This document shows, piece after piece, positions 23,829 to 34,095 of a stretch of 64,000 nucleotides of DNA (positions are counted from its first letter, which is position 1; each line of letters begins with the position of its first letter). The notes beneath the pieces are model-generated. The model had not been told where the DNA came from and ran no database searches. It saw nothing but the letters and a program-made list of their open reading frames with translations. Both the position numbers and the translations under genes were made by a program. Origin of the DNA: Escarpia spicata (lineage: Eukaryota; Annelida; Polychaeta; Sabellida; Siboglinidae); contig OZ023214.1 of NCBI GenBank assembly GCA_963995525.1, positions 58,245,133 through 58,309,132 on the forward strand, given 5' to 3'.

Positions 23829-24498
23829 TAAGTGTAAGGTATTTGTGGCGTAAGGTGAGGGTTGGCCAGGTTCATCCTGGCTGCTATCTTTGCTCTGCAC
23901 TAGTGAACGCAGTAGTTCAAGGAACGTAGCACCACCTACATATACCGATGTGCACCGTTCTTTGCGTACAAAGATCACATATTCAACTGTGTGTCTGTAT
24001 TCGTGTTCCTGTTCAGTGGATGGAACGTTTCAGAAATATGAATCCCAGAGCCGTGGACTCCGCAACAACGCTTACAACAGAATAAACCCTCGAATGTTTT
24101 GGCTGTAGACGAATCCTTCCCTTTTCGGCAGTATTAAAAATACATCAGTATCAATCAGCCGCTCAGTGGAACCAATAAGACAGGACGTTGGTTTGCATAG
24201 TCTGTGGTTTCTGAATGTGGAGTATTTTAAATCATATGTTGTTGTCTTCTCTCATCTAGATATTCGACTCCTGGAGCCTTCTGCCGTGTAACAATGGCTA
24301 ATGCAGCAGTTCACCCAGGACTCGTGCTCTTTTACCAGATATTTGTGATCCACATTTCTAGAGATGTCACAGTGCGTGTGTGCCTCCATGCCTTGTGCAA
24401 GTGAACACGACTGTGTAAGTGTGCTTGCGTATGTGTGTGTGTGTGTTGTATGCACGAATACATGTAAGCACATATTCAACTTCCATTTCGCTCTACAG

Positions 24499-24791
24499 CG
24501 ACATTCCTGACTTCGTGGAGATTTCGAACAAGAGCGAGCCGATGCAGATCGTAACGTTGTTGAACAACTTCTACAACTTCCTTGACAGTAAGCTCGAGTA
24601 CTACGACGTGTACAAGGTGGAGACGATCGGCTCCATCTACATGGTCGTCAGCGGCTTGCCTCTGCGCAACGGTAACCGCCACGTCGTCGAGATCGCTACC
24701 ATGGCTCTCGACATCCTAAAGTCGACCGAGGACTTCGTTATCCCACACCTGCCCGGCCGACAACTTGTGCTTCGTTTTGGCTTCCTTACAG
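24499..24791 (+). pseudogene. receptor guanylate cyclase catalytic-domain exon, probably inactive
   Basis: A single exon with acceptor CTCTACAG and donor GTCAGT encodes part of a class III cyclase domain: MQIVTLLNNFYNFLDS, DVYKVETIGSIYMVVSGLP and LVLRFGFLTG. It follows receptor guanylate cyclases closely. In that family the core is ETIGDAYM, where the Asp binds a catalytic metal ion; here it is ETIGSIYM. The normal SDIVGFT start reads SDIPDFV, and the usual RIGIHTG end reads RFGFLTG. The reading frame itself is open, but these changes at near-invariant sites argue for a relic or a non-catalytic copy. No neighbouring exon of the gene was found in the window. Confidence 0.8.
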
Positions 24792-25128
24792 GTCAGTCTG
24801 GCTTCCATACAGGCCAGTCTGGCTTCCATACACGCCAGTCTGGCTTCCACATAGGTCAGTCTGGCTTCCAACAGGTCAGTCTGGCTCCGCACAGGTCAGT
24901 CTGGCTTCCATACAGGTCAGTCTGGCTCCGCACAGGTCAGTCTGGCTTGCACACAGGTCAGCCTGGCTTGCACACAGGTCAGTCTGGCTCCGCACAGGTC
25001 AGTTTGGCTTGCACACATGTCAGTCTGGCTTCCACACAGGTCAGTCTGGCTCCACACTGGTCAGTCTGGCTCCGCACAGTTCAGTCTGGCTCCACACAGG
25101 TCTGCCTGGATTCCACTCAGGTGGAATG
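24779..25128. repeat. 21-bp minisatellite derived from the guanylate cyclase exon donor
   Basis: About 16 copies of a unit near 21 bp, GGCTTCCATACAGGTCAGTC. The first copy is the exon's own end: GGCTTCCTTACAG plus donor GTCAGTCT. Each unit thus repeats 13 exon bases and 8 donor bases. The array extends from the exon end into the intron, and many copies keep CAG/GTCAGT intact. The copies encode GFHTG, closer to the conserved GIHTG of active cyclases than the exon's own GFLTG. Confidence 0.92.
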
Positions 25129-25158
25129 TATATAATATTGTGCGAGTGCGTGCGCGTG

Positions 25159-25165
25159 TGCGTGA

Positions 25166-25222
<57 letters not shown>
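25159..25222. repeat. (TG)n microsatellite
   Basis: A run of about 30 TG dinucleotides between the 21-bp array and the second copy of the 100-bp direct repeat. Confidence 0.95.
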
Positions 25223-25224
<2 letters not shown>

Positions 25225-25316
25225 GGGCTTGGTTTTTACCATGAGGCCTACGCCGCGTGCAAACGTGTCGTTTCGTGACGTGTCCATTGAGCTCTTACGC
25301 TACCTACCCGCTTGGC
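25223..25316 (+). repeat. 100-bp direct repeat, copy 2
   Basis: Second copy of the repeat at 23729-23828. It abuts the 5' LTR of the Gypsy element, so that element (or its insertion site) lies exactly at the end of this repeat. Confidence 0.85.
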
Positions 25317-25317
25317 G

Positions 25318-25475
25318 CCGCTCCCTGCATGTTATATACATATGTAGCCTATGTATTACGGACGGATCCCGTTGACTTCGGATTTCTCCGGTGCTGGTCG
25401 GATCAGATAATAAACGACGGCCATGTTTCGTTCAGTCTGATAAATGGTGTTTCATTTAAAACCAGCAATCATACA
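25318..25475 (+). repeat. Gypsy 5' LTR (slightly truncated)
   Basis: It aligns with 40911-41080 over CTCCCTGCATGTTATATACA, GGATTTCTCCGGTGCTG and GATAATAAACGACGGCCA, ending CAATCATACA. It lacks the first dozen bases (TGTAATATAG...) of the 3' copy. The two LTRs differ by several substitutions and a small indel, so the insertion is not recent. The sequence after it (GGGCGACGAG) may be the primer-binding site. Confidence 0.85.
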
Positions 25476-25543
25476 AGGGCGACGAGAATTAAGCGAACCT
25501 GCTAAGCCTACAAGTAAGCAACCGCCTACCGTACCGAATCACT

Positions 25544-26390
25544 ATGGCTGTTCCGATCAATGTGGTCCAACTACCGACCTTCGATGCACAAAACGAGCCT
25601 TCAACAACGGCTAAACGTTGGGAAAAGTGGATACGAAACTTTGACAGGATGGCCAGTGCGTCAGGATGCACCGATGACAAGCAAAAACGTGATTTGCTAT
25701 TACACACCGCGGGCGAAGGCGTACAGGACATTTATGATACATTCACAGAAACAGAAACAGGTACGTCGTCGTCGTTTCAAAAGACAAAAGAACTACTGAC
25801 GGACTACTTCATGCCTAAATCAAACGTCCCGTACAACACTCAACAGGCACATGTTTCATCGCGCTGAACAGCATGAAGGCGAAACCGTCGGGCAGTTCGT
25901 AACACGGTTACGACAGCTGGCATTGTTATGCGATTACGGGAACAATGTCGATGAGTACATCAGAGATCAAGTAATCGATCGGTGTCGCTCTGATTCGTTG
26001 TGTACCAAACTCCTGGCCACAGCCCAGGAAAGGATCTCACGCTAAACAGGGCGATCGAGATAGCGCAAACGAGAGAATCGTCACAACGCCAAGCTAAAGA
26101 CATGGCTCGTGGCACAGCAAACAACACAGTGTGTGCTGCATTCAACAGGTCAGCACGCATACCATTCGAAACGCACACTCGTAAACCGGTCAACAGACAT
26201 TCTAACACTCAGCAACGTCACGATCGGTGTACTCGCTGTGGCTTACAGGGCCATATAAGTGACGAATGCAAGTGCACACGTGATAAAGAGTGTCACAAAT
26301 GTGGAGTGCGTGGACATTTCGCTGTCATGTGCCGAAGCAAACCAAGACAGCAGTCACAGCGCAGCTCACAGACGTGGCAAAAGAAACGTG
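25544..26390 (+). pseudogene. gag: Gypsy gag with two CCHC zinc knuckles, frameshifted
   Basis: The reading begins MAVPINVVQLPTFDAQ and runs through a retroviral-gag-like helical part (WEKWIRNFDRMASASG, then after a frameshift near 25850 EGETVGQFVTRLRQLA). After a second shift near 26030 it reaches LTLNRAIEIAQTRE and two CCHC knuckles: CTRCGLQGHISDEC and CHKCGVRGHFAVMC. It packages element RNA in living relatives. The end is cut at 26390 by the palindromic element. Two frameshifts make it non-functional here. Confidence 0.85.
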
Positions 26391-26954
26391 AGTAGTATGT
26401 AAGGCCATCTGAAGGGGTATCCTGAGGAGTTTTCTGGTCATTTTTGAGTGGTATTAGGGAGGTTTCGAAAGCCGCCCCCCTGAGTGAAGTGAGTAGTCAC
26501 GTGACCGTATGTGTGAGCGTATGTAGCGCGCCTCCTGGCGGTGGAGTGAGCAGCCATGGAAGGCTTATCGTGTATATGAAGAACGAAAGACCGAAGAGGG
26601 AATTGTAATAACGAAAGATCAAAGAGGAAAGTGTTAAAAGGTGTAGAAAGGAACGAAAGATCAAAGAGTCATAACGAAAGATCAAAGAGAAAAGTTTTGT
26701 GTGTGTGTGTGTGTGTGTGTATGTAGGTATGTATGTATGAAAGAAGAATTAGTGCTAAGGGAATAACCGACAAAAACCACAGTTTGAAAGTTGATTACCT
26801 TTTTAATAATGAGTGTTCATCAACAACATGTTCAAAAAGGCCAGTTTGAAAGTTCATTAGGTAATTATCGTTCAACTGAAAGTTGATTAGCTTTTTAATA
26901 ATGAGTGTTCATCAACAACATGTTCAAAAACCACAGTTTGAAATGAATAAGTAA

Positions 26955-27068
26955 TTATCGTTCAGCACTGGTCGCAGCAGCAGTATCCCAATCTTCAACA
27001 ACATCCTCCATCGGAGAGGGAACAGGGTCTGCATCAAAGCGAGTCCGTGTCGCTAGGAGTTCGCGCAT
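26955..27068 (-). CDS. small arm frame A (left copy), unknown function
   Basis: This reads MRELLATRTRFDADPVPSPM and ends DTAAATSAER; the frame stays open upstream through LHEPLAWSYFCHV. It is related to frame B in the same arm: both have LH....., an aromatic/cysteine patch, VM.ELL.TR.RFD, DPV and an acidic DV(V)E.W. The same frame recurs at 38884-38997 (+). It could be an exon of an element protein; I recognise no family. Confidence 0.45.
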   Translation of the reverse strand: MRELLATRTRFDADPVPSPMEDVVEDWDTAAATSAER

Positions 27069-27271
27069 TACGTGGCAGAAATACGACCACGCCAGTGGCT
27101 CGTGTAAGTCTGCCTATGTTGTATCGTGTATCACGAACATGTTGAAGGTGGACCATGAGAGATAATGAAGTATACTGAAAGGTGTGTGAATAATGTTTAT
27201 AAATATATATATATATATTAAACTTTAAAATATGTATGTATGTGTGTATGTATGTATGTATGAAAGAAGGA

Positions 27272-27625
27272 TTATATATAAGGTAATAACCAACAAACAC
27301 CACAGTTTGAAAGTTGAATAGTTTTATTAACATCAGGGATCGATTTTATATCAACGAAACCATCATCATCATCATCTGTCTCCGGACACCAATTTTCGAC
27401 ATCCCCCGTGTCCAGGGGGGCAACAGGGTCGGGGTCAACCCAAGGGTTTGGAGGATCAAACCGGTCCCGTGTCCTCAGCAGTTCAGTCATGACGACACAG
27501 AAAGCACATTCATGGTAGTCGTGGAGTTCTTCTTCTCTGGAACATATATGAAAACTTTGAAAATATCGTCTCTGAAACATATATGAAAACTTTGAAAATG
27601 ATATTATATATTGTGCGAAGTACAA
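27272..27625 (-). CDS. small arm frame B (left copy), 117 codons, unknown function
   Basis: The frame is identical, residue for residue, to 38331-38684 (+) in the other arm. It carries ELHDYHECAFCVVMTELLRT, then RDRFDPPNPWVDPDPVAPLD and an acidic stretch with ETDDDDDGF. Only the part from about ELHDY onward resembles frame A; the N-terminal stretch contains a duplicated FSKFSYMFQRR-like segment and may be untranslated. The duplicated, related A and B frames suggest a real element-coded acidic protein, but this is inference. Confidence 0.45.
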   Translation of the reverse strand: MYFAQYIISFSKFSYMFQRRYFQSFHICSREEELHDYHECAFCVVMTELLRTRDRFDPPNPWVDPDPVAPLDTGDVENWCPETDDDDDGFVDIKSIPDVNKTIQLSNCGVCWLLPYI

Positions 27626-28012
27626 CCGGTGGGAATAGACCAGCGATGTAACCAGACACCGCGTAGGTAGCCAACACGATAAAAGGGCAAGCTAGGGCAA
27701 CAGACGAGAGAGATAAGAATGGACTATGACACAATATGTAGACGTCGCCTGACACGATCGGTAACCAGACACCACGTAGCTAGCCGAAACGACAAGAGGG
27801 CAGGCTAGGTCAACATACGCATAGATAAGAAAGGACTGTGACACAACATGTATATAGTTTTGTTAGGTTTATATACGCAAACCCGATAGAGGCGTTATGT
27901 CTTTTCAATCACGAGACAGTGCAAAAACACGAGAAGAGACAAGACCAGCTCAAGCACAGTACACACTAGCTGAGAAGGAGGTAAAGAAAGCCACCAAAAG
28001 AGATTTGACAAG

Positions 28013-28910
28013 CTCAAGCACAGAAGGGAGACAGAGGAGGATAGGAAGGCAGAGAAGGCGACGGAAGAGAGGAGAGGGAGACAGAGGAGGATAGGAAGGC
28101 AGAGAAGGCGAGGAAAGAGAGGAGAGGGAGACAGGAGGATAGGAAGGCAGAGAAGGCGAGGAAAGAGAGGAGAGGGAGACAGGAGAGGATAGGAAGGCAG
28201 AAGAGGCGAGGGAAGAAAGGAGAGGAAGATATGAAGGCGGAGAAGGTGAAGAAAGAGAGGAGAGGGAGACAGAGGAGGATAGGAAGGCAGAGAAGGCGGG
28301 GGAAGAGAGGAGAGGGAGGCAAAGGAGGATAGGAAGGCAGAGGAGGCGAGGAAAGAGAGGAGAGGGAGACAGGGGAGGATAGGAAGGCAGAGATGGCGAG
28401 GGAAGAGAGGAGAGGGAGACAGGGGAGGATAGGAAGGCAGAGAAGGCGAGAAAAGAGAGGAGAGGGAGACAGAGGAGGATAGGAAGGCAGAGAAGGCGAG
28501 GAAAGAGAGGAGAGGGAGACATAGGAGGATAGGAAGGCAGAGGAGGCGAGGAAAGAGAGGAGAGGGAGACAGAGGAGGATAGGAAGGCAGAGAAGACGAG
28601 GAAAGAGAGGAGAGGGAGACAGGGGAGGATAGGAAGGCAGAGGAAGCGAGGGAAGAGAGGAGAGGGAGACAGAGGAGGAGAGGAAGGCAGAGGAGGCGAG
28701 GAAAGAGAGGAGGGGAGACAGGGGAGGATAGGAAGGCAGAGAAGGCGAGGGAAGAGAGGAGAGGTAGACATAGGAGGATAGGAAGGCAGAGAAGGCGAAG
28801 AAAGAGAGGAGTGGGAGACAGGGGAGGATAGGAAGGCAGAGAAGGCGAGGGAAGAGAGGAGAGGGATACAGAGGAGGATAGGAAGGCAGAGAAGGCGAGG
28901 AAATACTTGG
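28013..28910. repeat. 50-bp polypurine array, left arm
   Basis: About 18 copies of a 50-bp G+A unit (AGGAAGGCAGAGAAGGCGAG, GAAAGAGAGGAGAGGGAGAC). One strand is almost pure purine for 0.9 kb, the complement almost pure pyrimidine. The right arm holds the inverted counterpart, nearly twice as long (36300-37940). Open frames through it are composition artefacts. Confidence 0.95.
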
Positions 28911-29040
28911 GAGGTCAAGCGTATGTCAAGCGATAAAATACAAAGTTTGCAGCACTTACTTATTGGAGACGTATAATATTTATCTTGTCCTCGGGACATG
29001 CCTTGTCGTGAGCGCTCGCCATCTTCAGCAGTCGGAGTGA
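28905..29040 (-). other. exon-like segment of the element (left arm copy)
   Basis: On the minus strand an ATG at 29022 opens MASAHDKACPEDK and soon reaches a GTAAGT donor-like site. The same segment occurs in the right arm (ATG at 36185, plus strand) and, more diverged, at 52313-52445 (ATG at 52443, minus strand, MASAHDRSSPEDKINLSRVK with GTAAGT). Three copies with a conserved start and donor suggest a first coding exon of a family-wide element gene. Confidence 0.55.
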
Positions 29041-29344
29041 AGTTGCGTTGTTCGAAGTCGGTAGAAAGTAATATGCTCCACTAGAGTTTTGTTAGGTTTA
29101 TATACGCAAACCCGATAGAGGCGTTATGTATTTTCAATCACGAGACAGTACAGACAATGGAGTCACGAGTTGAACTCCGCTCTCTGCCCGTGCTCGTTAG
29201 CGGGTGCAGTATGAGATAAGCCGCGTGACTCGACACTCACGAGAAGCCACTACGCTACGTCCATCCATACACGTGTTCCAACTTCCAACAATTTACTTAC
29301 CACAATTCTCATTCTTCAAACTGTCATATACATCTTGTGTCACA

Positions 29345-31155
29345 GGTGCTCGTTAGCGGGTGCATTCCGTACATGGTCTAGCCTGTTGCATGTCTGCCTT
29401 CCATACATGGTCTAGCTTGTTACATGTTTGCCTTCCATACACGGTCTAGCTTGTTACATGTTTGCCTTCCATACATGGTCTAGCTTGTTACATGTCTACC
29501 TTCCATACATGGTCTAGTTTGTTACATGTTTGCCTTCCATACATGGTCTAGCTTGTTACATGTTTGCCTTTCGTACATGGTCTAGCTTGTTACATGTTGA
29601 CCTTCCATACATGGACTAGCTTGTTACATGTTTGCCTTCCATACATGGTCTAGCTTGTTACATGTTTGCCATCCATACATGGTCTAGCCTGTTACATGTT
29701 TGCTTTTCGTACATGGTCTAGTTTGTTACATGTTGACCTTCCATACATGGACTAGCATGTTACATGTTTGCCTTCCATGCACGGTCTACCTTGTTACATA
29801 TTTGCCTTTCATACGTGGACTAGCTTGTTACATGTTTCCCTTCCATCCATGGTCTAGCTTGCTACATGTTTGCCTTCTGTACATGTTCTAGCTTGTTACA
29901 TGTCTGCCTTCCATACATGGACTAGCTTGTTACCTGTTTGTTATCCATACATGGTCTAGCTTGTTACATGTTTGCCTTCCATACACGGACTAGCTTGTTA
30001 CGTGTTTGCCTTCTATACATGGTCTGGCTTGTTACATGTCTGCCTTCCATACATGGTCTAACTTGTTACATGTCTGCCTTCCATACATGGTCTAACTTGT
30101 GACATGTTTGCCTTCCATACATGGTCTAGCTTGTTACATGGTTGCCTTCCATACATGGTCTAGCTTGTTACATGTCTGCCTTCCATATATGGTCTAGCTT
30201 GTTACATGTTTGCCTTTCATACATGGTCTAGCCTGTTACATGGCTGCCTTCCGTACATGGACTAGCTTGTTACATGTTGGCCTTCCGTACATGGTCTAGC
30301 TTGTTACAAGTTTGCCTTCCATACATGGTCTAGCTTGTTACATGTTTGCCTTCCGTACATGGTCTAGCTTGTTACATGTCTGCCTTCCATACATGGACTA
30401 GCTTGTTACCTGTTTGCTATCCATACATGGACTAGCTTGTTACATGTTGGCCTTCCGTACATGGTCTAGCTTGTTACAAGTTTGCCTTCCATACATGGTC
30501 TAGCTTGTTACATGTTTGCCTTCCGTACATGGTCTTGCTTGTTACATGTCTGCCTTCCATACATGGACTAGCTTGTTACCTGTTTGCTATCCATACATGG
30601 TCTAGCTTGTTACATGTTTGCCTTCCATACACGGACTAGCTTGTTACATGTTTGCCTTCCATACATGGTCTGGCTTGTTACATGTCTGCCTTCCATACAT
30701 GGTCTAGCTTGCTACATGTCTGCCTTCCATACATGATCTAACTTGTGACATGTTTGCCTTCCATACATGGTCTAGTTTGTTACAAGTTTGCCTTCCATAC
30801 ACGGACTAGCTTGTTACATGTTTGCCTTCCGTACATGGTTTAGCTTGTTACATGTCTGCCTTCCATATATGGTCTAGCTTGTTACATGTTTGCCTTTCAT
30901 ACATGGTCTAGCCTGTTACATGTCTGCCTTCCGTACATGGGCTAGCTTGTTACATGTTGGCCTTCCGTACATGGTCTAGCTTGTTACATGTTTGCCTTCC
31001 GTACATGGACTAGCTTGTTACATGTTTGCCTTCCATACATGGACTAGCTTGTTACAGGTCTGCCTTTCATACATGGTCTAGCTTGTTACATGTTTGCCTT
31101 CCGTACATGGACTAGCTTGTTACATGTTTGCCTTCCATACATGGTCTAGCTTGGC
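29345..31155. repeat. 34-bp array, left arm
   Basis: About 52 degenerate copies of a unit with CCATACATGGTCTAGCTTG and TTACATGTTTGCCTT. Variants (TGGAC versus TGGTC, CGTACATGG versus CATACATGG) are shared with the inverted array at 34096-35850. Confidence 0.95.
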
Positions 31156-31534
31156 GGAATTTGAAGGAGCTAGTGTCTGCTGCTGAGGGGGAATTAGCCT
31201 GTCACGGGACCGACCTCCTAGTGGAAGTAGTACCACCTGGCGGGTAATGAAGGAGTAATGAGGGAATATTAAAGGCTAATTGACGTAGACTGAGTGTGCT
31301 GATATATATCACTCTGGGCTGGAGCACCCATGGGGAAATTTTAAGATGGTGCCCGTCTCCACGTGATCTACCCCCTGGAGGAAAGAAGTGTAAGTAATAA
31401 GGATATTTTATTTGCTATTTTGTTTGTATGACTGCCAGTTTAAATGGTTATTTATTATGATGCCTAAACAATTGAAACTGATGGCACATTCATTCTGTCA
31501 TGCATTGTCCGAAATGTCATGTCTCCCTTGTAAC

Positions 31535-32227
31535 ACTTTGTCGTGATTGCCCAAAGACACACCACTCCCATGTAACACTTTGTGTCACTATTGCCCAAAG
31601 ACCTCCTCTCCAATATAACACTTTGTGTCACTATTGCCCAAAGACCCCCCCTCCCATGTAACCTTTGTGACTATTGCCCAAAGTCCCCCACTCGAATGTA
31701 ACACTTTGTGTCACTATTGCCCAAAGACCCCCACTCCCATGTAACCTTTGTCACTATTGCCCAAAAAACCCCACTCCCATGTAACACTTTGTCACTATTG
31801 CCCAAAGACCCCACCCCCATGTAACACTGTCACTATTGCCCAAAGACCCACACTCCCATGTAACACGTTGTCACTATTGCCCAAAGACCCCCACTCCTAT
31901 GTACCACTTTGTCACTATTGCCCAAAGACGCTCACTCCCTCTTGTCACTATTGCCCAACGACCCACACTCCCATATAACACTTTGTTACAAGACCCCCAC
32001 TCCCATGTACCACTATGTCACTATTGCCCAAAGACCCCCACTCCCAAGTAACACCTTGTCACTATTGCCAAAAGACCCCACTCCCATGTAACACGTTGTC
32101 ACTATTGCCCAAAGACCCCTACTCCCATGTACCACTTTGTCACTATTGCCCAAAGACCCCCCACTCCCATGTAACACTTTGTCACAAGACCCCCACTCCC
32201 ATGTACCACTATGTCACTATTGCCCTG
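31535..32227. repeat. 41-bp array, left arm
   Basis: About 17 copies of a unit with CACTATTGCCCAAAGACCCC and ACTCCCATGTAACACTTTGT. It forms the inner end of the left arm; the inverted counterpart is 32886-33720. Confidence 0.95.
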
Positions 32228-32885
32228 AAGGGCGGCGGCGAGGGCGGATGGGGACGGCGACGGTGGGTGGGTGCATGGGTGCGTGTATACGTGTAAGGCT
32301 AGGACACCACAGTAGAACTCACAAAATTTCACTCTTTTGACAGTAGAACTCACAAAATACGTACATACACATACATACATACATGATGTAGTGATGTGAT
32401 GAGATGATGTGATGTAGTGATGAGATGATATGATGTAGTGATGTGATGAGATGATATGATGTAGTGATGTGATGCACTGATGTAATGAGTTGATATGATG
32501 TAGTGATGTGATGAGATGATATGATGTAGTGATGCGATGATATGATGTAGTGAATGTGATGAGATGATATGATGTAGTGATGCGATGAGATGATATGCTA
32601 TGTTGTGATGTAGTGATGCTGTATTGTGATGTAATCATGTATTGATGTGATGTAGTGGTGATGTGATGCTGTGCTGTGGTATTGTACTGGAGGATGTGAT
32701 GTGGTGTTGTGATGTGATGTGATGCTGTGTTGTGATGTAGTGCCTTGGTGTTGCAGTAGAGGATGCGGAGGACGTAGAGGAGGAGGACACCCTCTTCCTT
32801 CTCGAGAAGGTCGAAGGCTGCTCGGTGAGTCGTGTCATGTGATGGTTCTTATACACAGGGGGCAGCCATAAAGTATGTCACACTG
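32228..32885. other. central spacer of the palindrome
   Basis: This 0.66-kb stretch has no inverted partner. It starts with a G+C-rich GGCGGCGGCGAGGGCGG patch, then a (GATGTGATGTAGT)n-like region (32380-32755), an exon-like block (32757-32824) and a short unique stretch before the right arm. Confidence 0.85.
32757..32824 (+). other. putative orphan exon in the palindrome spacer
   Basis: A 68-bp block bounded by TTGCAG and GTGAGT is open in one frame as EDAEDVEEEDTLFLLEKVEG then CS. It is much richer in G+C than its surroundings and has codon-like structure. The opposite strand reads serine-rich and is less convincing. I do not recognise the protein. It could be a captured host exon or an exon of the element. 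Confidence 0.45.
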
Positions 32886-34095
32886 GTGATGTGACGAAGT
32901 GTTACATGGGTTGGGGGTCTTGTGACAAAGTGTTACGTGGGAGTGGGGGTCTTGTGACAAAGTGTTACATGGGAGTGGGGGTCTTGTGACAAAGTGTTAC
33001 ATGGAATTGGGGGTCTTTGAGCAATAGTGACATAGTGGTACATGGGAGTGGGGGTCTTGTGACAAAGTGTTACATGGGAGTGGGGGTCTTTGGGCAATAG
33101 TGACAAAGTGGTACATGGGAGTGGGGGTCTTTGGGCAATAGTGACAACGTGTTACATGGGAGTGGGGTCTTTTGGCAATAGTGATATAGTGGTACATGGG
33201 AGTGGGGGTCTTGTAACAAAGTGTTATATGGGAGTGTGGGTCTTTGGGCAATAGTGACAGTGTTACATGGGAGTGGGGGTCTTTGGGCAATAGTGACAAG
33301 GGGGAGTGGGGTTCTTTGGGCAATAGTGACAAAGTGGTACATGGGAGTGGGGGTCTTTGGGCAATAGTGACAACGTGTTACATGGGAGTGTGGGTCTTTG
33401 GGCAATAGTGACAGTGTTACATGGGGGTGGGGTCTTTGGGCAATAGTGACAAAGTGTTACATGGGAGTGGGGGTCTTTGGGCAATAGTGACAAAGGTTAC
33501 ATGGGAGTGGGGGTCTTTGGGCAATAGTGACACAAAGTGTTACATTCGAGTGGGGGACTTTGGGCAATAGTCACAAAGGTTACATGGGAGTGGGGGTCTT
33601 TGGGCAATAGTGACACAAAGTGTTATATTGGAGTGGAGGTCTTTGGGCAATAGTGACACAAAGTGTTACATGGGAGTGGTGTGTCTTTGGGCAATCACGA
33701 CAAAGTGTTACAAGGGAGACACGACATTTCGGACAATGCATGACACAATGAATGTGCCATCAGTTTCAATTTTTTAGGCATCATAATAAATAACCATTTA
33801 AACTGGCAGTCATACAAACAAAATAGCAAATAAAATATCCTTACTACTTACACTTCTTTCCTCCAGGGGGTAGATCACGTGGAGACGGGCACCATCTTAA
33901 AATTTCCCCATGGGTGCTCCAGCCCAGAGTGATATATATCAGCAGACTCAGTCTACGTCAATTAGCCTTTAATATTCCCTCATTACTCCTTCATTACCCG
34001 CCAGGTGGTACTACTTCCACTAGGAGGTCGGTCCCGTGACAGGCTAATTCCCCCTCAGCAGCAGACACTAGCTCCTTCAATTTCCGCCAAGCTAG

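Larger units (their letters stand above)
26391..32227. repeat. left arm of the palindromic element
   Basis: From outside to inside: unique outer part with two related small frames (26391-27930), 50-bp purine array (28013-28910), exon-like segment starting MASAHDK (ATG at 29022, minus strand), 34-bp array (29345-31155), unique part (31156-31530) and 41-bp array (31535-32227). Every module recurs in inverted order in the right arm. Confidence 0.9.

Noticed and set aside
24792..25135. Extension of the cyclase protein by GQSGFHTGQSG repeats
   Set aside because: This is translation past the donor GTCAGT into the 21-bp intronic array, not a coding repeat domain.
32102..32638. 178-codon minus-strand frame rich in Ser/Ile/Thr/His
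   Set aside because: It reads the GATGTGATG repeat and the 41-bp array; both are low complexity.
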